DNA from: Platerodrilus igneus
Taxonomy: Eukaryota > Arthropoda > Insecta > Coleoptera > Lycidae
Assembly: GCA_036346225.1 (NCBI GenBank)
Contig: JARFIW010001104.1
Span: 5,234,001-5,298,000, forward strand
Length of the DNA: 64,000 nucleotides
Direction: 5' to 3'
The notes beneath the pieces are model-generated. The model was given only the letters and a program-made list of their open reading frames with translations, searched no databases and was not told where the DNA came from. Both the position numbers and the translations under genes were made by a program. Positions 58,203 to 64,000 of the stretch are shown in pieces (position 1 is the stretch's first letter; each line of letters begins with the position of its first letter).

Positions 58203-58965
58203 CATGTTATACCTCTTTGGAAAGGGTTTTTGTCAGCATTTTAAAAATGTAAAAATCCAATATGGCGGCTATTTAAAAATAAAAAGTTGAACATCGTCAC
58301 ACAAAATCTAGATGCCCTAGACAAAATCTAAGTTGAAAATGTGAAGCGCAATGGGGAATTACCATGATGTACCAAATTTGAACATTCTATTTCAATTAGT
58401 AGACTAACTACGAGCAAATAAAGAAATCGTCAATTTTGTGTTTTTTGCCTCTTATCTAGTAACCTATGAAAAATTTTTGAAATTTGAAAACCGATCTGAG
58501 ATACCCTCATGATTATGCAACTTTTGTCCCATTTAACCAAGATCGTATCTCCTACAGTTTCCAAGATCCCCATGTACTGCATTTTATACTGTACACACTG
58601 TATACATATGGACTACAAAAATGACTGAGAACATGCTTCTACGGTAAGCTCTACTTAAACAATCTTAACACATTGTGTAAATATAACAAACAACTAACTT
58701 CAGAATGTATTTGATTCCCAAAATAAGTTATGTGTGATATTTTCAGGTATTTTACAATTAGTACAATTATAGAATTTGTATTGTTACTTTCAAACATACC
58801 AGCAATCATATTTCAATGTATCAAGTTTGACAATTCAATATCTTAAAAGGAATGTTTCCAGGGTTACGCAAAATTTTTGCTAAGAATTTAACAGCACATT
58901 TATTTATAAATAAAATTAATCAGGTTTTTTTTAAATTAGTATTTTAATTTCTGTCATTTTTTAAC

Positions 58966-59500
58966 GTCATCATCATTAGGTCTTCAGTTCTGGAACTGGT
59001 TAGACGCGTACCCTCATTGTTTCCTATTCTGAACTAACCTACACAATTCCCTGAAATTTGCACAGTCTGCATCTATCACTATCTGATCTAGGTCTACATC
59101 TACCTCTTTTTCCTATCTCTGCTTGTAATATATCCCATACTATTCCCCAAAAATGCTTTAGAACGTATCCTGCCTTTCTATTTCTCCTATTTTTTTCTAC
59201 AGATATCCTTGTTCCCCCACTATTTCTATAACCTATTTGTTATTAACTTTGTCTATTCGTGCTATCATCCTCATACATCTGAAGCACAGCATTCCAAAAG
59301 GCTGCTACCGTTTTTCTGTCTGCTTCTCCTACTGCCCGTAGTTCATTGGCATACTCCACACATATGTTTTCAACAATTTTGTTCTTGTTTCTTGTTTGTT
59401 GTGTTTCATCATAGGCGTTGTTTTTTCTTGTTAGATGCAATTCCGTCCCCTTTTATTGTTTTACAATTATATAGCCTATTTTTCCGACATTCAGTGGTAG
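58966..59500 (-). mobile_element. LINE 3' fragment, end of the 59-60-kb composite
   Basis: Minus strand: CACTGAATGTCGGAAAAATA ... GCCTTTTGGAATGCTGTGCT ... GTAGGTTAGTTCAGAATAGG ... ACTGAAGACCTAATGATGAT. It is the same segment as 54136-54670. The end microsatellite TGATGATGACG lies at 58966-58976. Confidence 0.75.
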
Positions 59501-59511
59501 TGAGGGGGGGA

Positions 59512-59790
59512 GAGGGGCTCCGCGGCGTAGTTGGTGTGTGTGTGACTACTACGCCCAAGGTCCCGGGTTCGAATCCCGACACGGTCCGCTTGAAAAATGT
59601 TAGGCGAGCATTTTTTACAAAAATAAACTTTTGTTCAGATGAGAGGTAAAATGGAGATCACGTGTGTGAGTGTTGTCACTTTCGTTAAAGATCCCTACCT
59701 TGCTTGGAACAGCAAGGGTTTGGCAAAATTCCATTCCAGTGTAGTACCTTCGGGTGGAGCATTGGAAAATTACATGGTGGGTTGTGAAGG
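59512..59790 (+). mobile_element. single tRNA-derived SINE inside the LINE composite
   Basis: Head GGCTCCGCGGCGTAGTTGGT with box A (CGGCGTAGTTGG, one mismatch) and box B GGTTCGAATCC (59565-59575). The body keeps GTAAAATGGAGATCACGTGT, CCTACCTTGCTTGGAACAGC and CGGGTGGAGCATTGGAAAAT, with a small deletion before it (ATTCCATTCCAGTGTAG). It occupies the same position in the composite as the ten-unit array at 51.4-54.1 kb. Confidence 0.88.
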
Positions 59791-60302
59791 GGGATAAATA
59801 GCCTGCGGCTGCCAAGTTCCACCGGCAGTTGAACATTTGTCGATTTAATATTTTTCCCAATATGTCTTTTCGCACAGTTAACATTAGTTGCAGATATTTT
59901 TCAACCAACACTTGTAGTTGTTTATAATAATCATCAGATTTATCTGCGCTTATTTTTTCGTTATTAGGTATTCTGTCTCAAAACTCGATGGACACGTACC
60001 TGCACTTATTTATAATCTGAACTAGTCTACACAGTTCCGAAATTCTCACACAGCCTATATACAATTCGGTTCCCATTCAATTGTTTTATAATTTTATTCT
60101 CTATTTCACCGAGATTCAGTGAAAGGAGTTAACCAGCCTGTGTCTGCCAAGATTTCCCAACACTTAGACATTTGCTGAATTAATAGTTTTCCAGTAAATC
60201 CTTTCACACAATTAACATTATTCGAGAATATTGTCCAATCAATACTTGCAGTTGCTTATAATAATCATCATGTTTAAGTACAGTTACTTTTTTCGTCATT
60301 AG
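59791..60302 (-). mobile_element. two tandem X plus LINE-end units
   Basis: Minus strand from 60302: TAATGACGAAAAAAGTAACT ... GATGATTATTATAAGCAACT ... CACTGAATCTCGGTGAAATA, with no SINE at that point, then a LINE-end trace. A second X follows from about 59968 (TAATAACGAAAAAATAAGCG ... GCAGCCGCAGGCTATTTATC), which leads into the SINE at 59.5 kb. The first unit is the empty counterpart of the second. Confidence 0.7.
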
Positions 60303-60429
60303 TTTATCCATCTTGGGACTGGTTGGATGCGTACCTCCATAGATTTCTATTCTGAGCTAGCCTACACATTTCTCTGAAATTCCTACAGCATACATTTTTC
60401 GCTATCTGTTTGCAGTAGTTTAACCTAGG

Positions 60430-62130
60430 TCTACCTCTACTTCTCTTTTTTTTCCTATCTCTGCTTCCAATATATTCCGCACTATTCCCTTATGCCGTAG
60501 TATGCGGCGCATCATCTTATTTCGCTTATTGTTTACTGTTTTCCGCATATTTCTTTCTTCCCCTACTATTTTTAGTACATCTTCGTTCTTAACTTTGTCT
60601 GTCCACGATATCTTCATCATATGTCTGTAGCACCCCATTCTACTGTCCAGGCTTCACAGCCTTACAGTGCTGTGCTCCACACATATGTTTTAAGCAATTT
60701 TTTCTTTGTTTCTATGTTTGTTGTCTTTGAACACAGTAGTTGCTTTTGCTTGTTAAATGTAGCACGACCTTGTGCTAATCTTTGTTTTATATTTTTTGCA
60801 CTTTTCCCATCTTGCGTTATTTAGCTTCCCAGGTAGCAGAAATTTTTAAGCTCTTGTAAGTTCTTGTTACCTATTCTTGTTTTTGATTTATTTTTTCCTC
60901 TTTTGTATACTAGTACTTTAGATTTATTTTTGTTAAATTTTCATACCGTATCTCTCAGTTAGAACCGTTTCCATTTAATTAAGAGCAGCTTCTAACTCTT
61001 CCTTGTTAGATGCTAATACCGCTATATCATCTGCAAATCTAAGCATATCCATTTTTTGTCCCTGCATAGTATTTCCAAATGTCTTCCTGCATTTGACAGT
61101 ATTCATTGCCTCTTCAATGTACAAGTTAAAAATTAATGGGGATAAGACACATCCCTGTCTCACCCCTTTCCTAATATTCACTTCTCTACGTTTCTGCTCT
61201 AATACTATTACTGTTGTATGCTCTTTGTATTAGCTATGTACTATTCGTCTTTCCCTATAACTCATTCCAATTTTTTTGAGTATTTCGAACATTTTTTCCA
61301 TTTTACATTGTTCACGCGCGGGGGGTCTTATAACTTTATATATCGACTTACCTCCGCGGTGTTTTGTTGTTCTAAGCTGCAGTTCCTATTCTTTCAACCA
61401 AGTGGACTGTATGCGAATTGAGTCTATGTTACGTTACACTTGCACTGTGTTTTTTAGGGGGTTTAACAACTAAAGTCTGCGGCACTTGACTAACTTACGG
61501 TACTGAACGAAGAAACCAACGACCGTTCTGCTTCAATATCCATAAGAAAGTGTTTGTTCACTACTCTGTCCAAACTTATTCACACATGCAGAAGGAATTT
61601 TTATGGCAGGATATAAGGGAACAAGGGATGACAGTTTTACTATTAGATTTACGACTACAAATTTAAATAACTTAAAATTAACCACGCGAACGTGCGACAA
61701 AGAAACCGAACATACATTGTCGAATGCTTGTTCCAGATACACAAACCCTATATACACGCTTTCTCCTTTTTCTATTGTTTCTCCATTATCACTCTCAGAG
61801 CCGTGTTCTCTTGTTTCGCTTAAACTCAAATTGATCGTTTTTCCATTGGTCTTTGTACAATTCTAGTTAATATTTTTGACACGTGTGCGGTCAAACTTAT
61901 TGTTCGAAAATTTTCACATCTATCCCCGTCCTTCTTTTTTGGTAAAGTTACTATGATGTTGCGTTTGAAACCTTTGGGTATCTCACCTGTCTCGTACATA
62001 TAGCTTACAAGTTGGAAGAGACGTTCTGTTACTGCTTGTCCAGCGGCTTATAGAGTTTCTGCTTTCACCTTATCTGTACCCGGCGCCTTACCATTTTTCA
62101 GACCCTTTAATGCTAATTCAAACTCATCTC
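60430..62130 (-). pseudogene. LINE reverse transcriptase and C-terminal region, broken
   Basis: Minus strand: LKNGKAPGTDKVKAETL (near 62110), ETGEIPKGFKRNIIVTLPKK, DGDRCENFRTISLTAHVSK, then a degraded stretch. Then NIRKGVRQGCVLSPLIFNLY (61178-61120) and the catalytic RFADDIAVLASNKEELEAAL (about 61040-60978). The thumb part is worn, and the C-terminal open frame 60638-60420 reads CYRHMMKISWTDKVKNEDVL ... MMRRILRHKGIVRNILEAE, the typical end region of these elements. The catalytic DD is kept. Stops and shifts abolish function. Confidence 0.87.
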
Positions 62131-62874
62131 TAAGTATAGGATATCCAAAGTCATCATTTTCAATGTTTGATTCCTGTTCTAATGCTGTTAGTTTTTCTCC
62201 TCCATACAAATTCCCTTATATTCTTGCCATCTACCCACTTTCTCTACATTTTCTATAATAACGTTTCCTCCCGCGTCCATTATATTTGTGATATACGGTT
62301 TTATATCTCTAAAATTCTAATTAGTTTGTACGCTTCATCTGTCTTTCCGATTTCCACCTTAGTTGAGGTACACCTCTTTGCACTTTTCATCAATCCATTG
62401 TTCTTTAGCTTTCCTGCATTTGCGAATAATTTCCCATTTTATGTCTTTGTATCTCTGTTTTCCTGTATCGTCTGATTTATTTTTGTATTTTCGTCTTTCT
62501 TCTATTAAACTCAGGATATCCTTTGTTATCTATCGTTTCTTATTTTCTTTTTGTGTATATTCCAGAATATCTCTGGCCGCCATGTCTAGGCTGGATTTAA
62601 TGTTATTCCATTCGGTTTCTACTTCCTTAGTATCAGATATTTTCCCGATATCTTTTAGCAATTCATTTGACTTTTTTCGAATCTTTCTTGAATATCTTTA
62701 TCTTTTAGTTTCTCAAAGTCAGAGTGCCGTTTTCCGTTCCTTTTTTTCATATTTTTCAACTTAGAGCGGCCTTCATAATTACGATGTTATGGTAGTGTCT
62801 ATATATGCTTCTGGGTAGCTTCTACAATCTTTTACTTGATTCCTAAACCGTTGTCTAACAGGAATGTAATCTAT

Positions 62875-63614
62875 TTAATATCTTCCTAAATCTCCTGGCA
62901 TCTTCCACGTATTACGTCTTCTAGCATGATGTTGAAATAATGTGTTTGTGATGATTAAATTGTTCTTGTCGCAAAATTCTACCAGCCTCTTTCCCCTATC
63001 GTTTCTCGTGCATAAACCAAATAAACCTACTACTGCTTCTTCCCTACCCTCGCCTACCACTGCATTAAAATCCCCCGTAATTTCATGTTCTTTTACGTTT
63101 ACATATCTTAATATGTCTTTGATATCTTTGTAGATAGCTTCTACCTTTTCGTCACTGTAGCTAGAGGTGGGCATGTTTACTTGTATTAATACTGTGTTTA
63201 CCGGTTTAGATTCTAATCTAACCATCAGTACTTTTTGGTTTTTTTGTAAGTAATTTTCTACACAGTATCCTATATTTTTTCGAATAACTAATCCCCACGC
63301 CCAACACCCACATTTTCTTCCTCTGCTCCTGTATGAATTACCCTAAAGTCTCTACTTCAAAAATCCCCCGCCTCTGGCCACCGAACTTCGCTGATCCCTA
63401 CTATGTCTAGTGCTAACCTATTCGTTTCCATTTTTAAGTTCTCTAGCTTACCTACTTGCTTCATATTTCTAACATTCCACGCCCCGACTCGCAAAATGTT
63501 CCCGACTATTATACTGGACTTTCCGAACACATCCTCCGAAATAGTGCCCTCCCGGAGATCCGAATAGGAGACTATGTTAACTTCGGAATCTTTTACCCCA
63601 GAAAATGCCATCAT
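62875..63614 (-). pseudogene. LINE endonuclease domain, broken
   Basis: From 63614: LRVGAWNVRNMKQVGKLENL, ALDIVGISEVRWPEAGDF, then after a frame change MVRLESKPVNTVLIQVNMPT, HEITGDFNAVVGEG, RGKRLVEFCDKNNLIITNTL and FQHHARRRNTWKMPGD. The order and residues (WNVR, GISEVRW, GDFNA, TNT) are those of the LINE endonuclease that nicks target DNA. The 116-codon piece 63225-62875 is open. It needs at least one frame repair and has no clear start. Confidence 0.88.
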
Positions 63615-64000
63615 GTCTGTTTCAATTTAAGTACGTTGTGTATTTGGTAGGTAATGTGGTGGTTTCCCGTTGCCTTCCACATCGCGGTAGTGTGTCTTAG
63701 ACTGCCATACCGACCCCTATAGTCTCTGCCAATCTAAGTACCGAAGGAGCCACTGCTCTCTTTCGGGGACCTGTCCTAGTCTGGTTCCTCACTAACGACC
63801 CTACTACTTTGGTTGGTCCTGTAGTTTCGCTCTTTAGTTCATTAGAACACGCAAGTCATTTCACATGTTCTAGTAATCTAGAACTTCGGCAAGGTTCAAG
63901 TCCGTTCAAAATGGATTTTTTAACGATTTGCGGAAAAATAGTATGTATACTACGTAAGAAAAGCTCAACATTCCTGGACTCAGTGTTGCTTGTCCATGCT

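Larger units (their letters stand above)
56019..58600 (-). mobile_element. DD41D mariner-type transposon with about 494-bp terminal inverted repeats
   Basis: TA at 56017-56018 and 58601-58602. The left arm is 56019-56512. The right arm is 57914-58600, interrupted by a 180-bp insertion. The arms share CAGTGTGTACAGTATAAAAT, ATACGATCTTGGTTAAATGG, CTAGATTTTG and GAGCAATTGTTTCTCTTTGT. Total 2582 bp, of which about 192 bp is the later insertion and its duplicated target. Arms this long are exceptional for mariner-type elements and make the two ends able to pair over almost 500 bp. Confidence 0.93.
60303..64000 (-). mobile_element. RTE-type LINE, second copy, 5' part possibly beyond the window
   Basis: The domain order on the minus strand is leader (TTCGGATCTCCGGGAGGG at about 63552-63569), endonuclease, reverse transcriptase, C-terminal region, 3' end at 60302. 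It is in the same family as the copy at 4.5-7.6 kb, which ends differently (GATGAT tail). Here the 3' end passes straight into tandem X units. Decayed by many frameshifts and stops. Confidence 0.88.

Noticed and set aside
59209..59649. 146-codon frame on the + strand
   Set aside because: It runs antisense through a LINE 3' fragment and then through the SINE head, so it is a chance frame across two elements.
62167..62764. Leu/Phe/Ser-rich frames of 102 and 133 codons on the + strand, looking like membrane proteins
   Set aside because: They lie antisense to the linker between endonuclease and reverse transcriptase of the minus-strand LINE.

Overview
The window is A+T-rich eukaryotic DNA, almost certainly from an insect or another arthropod. 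It is built almost wholly from transposable elements and other repeats, mostly decayed. I found no reading frame that I can support as a host gene. No frame exceeds about 280 codons and the longest ones are transposases. Arthropod origin is suggested by the mix: several mariner/Tc1-type lineages (DD34D, DD38D-like and DD41D), an RTE-type LINE family, a Penelope-like element, a tRNA-derived SINE family and foldback/MITE elements.

Layout. 0-4.1 kb: a possible hAT end, a decayed mariner with both terminal repeats (1875-2906) and unassigned DNA. 4.1-7.6 kb: a full SINE with target-site duplication, then a decayed RTE-type LINE on the + strand. 7.6-11 kb: a foldback element and tandem LINE-3'-end units on the - strand. 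11-35 kb: three chains of about 2 kb repeat modules separated by (TA)n arrays and interrupted by DD41D/DD38D mariner-type elements. Two of these chains are preceded by the same 355-bp repeat carrying a foldable tRNA-like sequence. A Penelope-like remnant lies at 25.5-26.2 kb. 36.1-38.4 kb: a 59-bp satellite in which every unit is itself an inverted repeat. 40-45 kb: another SINE with target-site duplication and another module. 47-51 kb: a mariner-type element with a mutated catalytic residue, MITEs, and a nearly complete DD34D mariner inserted in one MITE. 51.4-54.1 kb: ten head-to-tail SINE units inside a LINE-derived composite. 56.0-58.6 kb: a DD41D element with terminal repeats near 500 bp, one of which carries a 180-bp hairpin insertion. 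59-64 kb: the same LINE composite with a single SINE, then a second RTE-type LINE on the - strand running off the window.

The part least explained by known families is the module system: at least nine related segments of about 1.8-2.3 kb, in both orientations. They always end at (TA)n, often sit head-to-head, and most carry a central TATA box, a downstream CAG|GT donor-like site, a shared GAGCAGCCGAGGC block and a motif near the 3' end resembling a tRNA-Lys primer-binding site. They may be non-autonomous LTR-type elements or solo LTRs that target (TA)n, but I could not assign them to a family. All family assignments rest on motifs read by eye, and no database search was possible.
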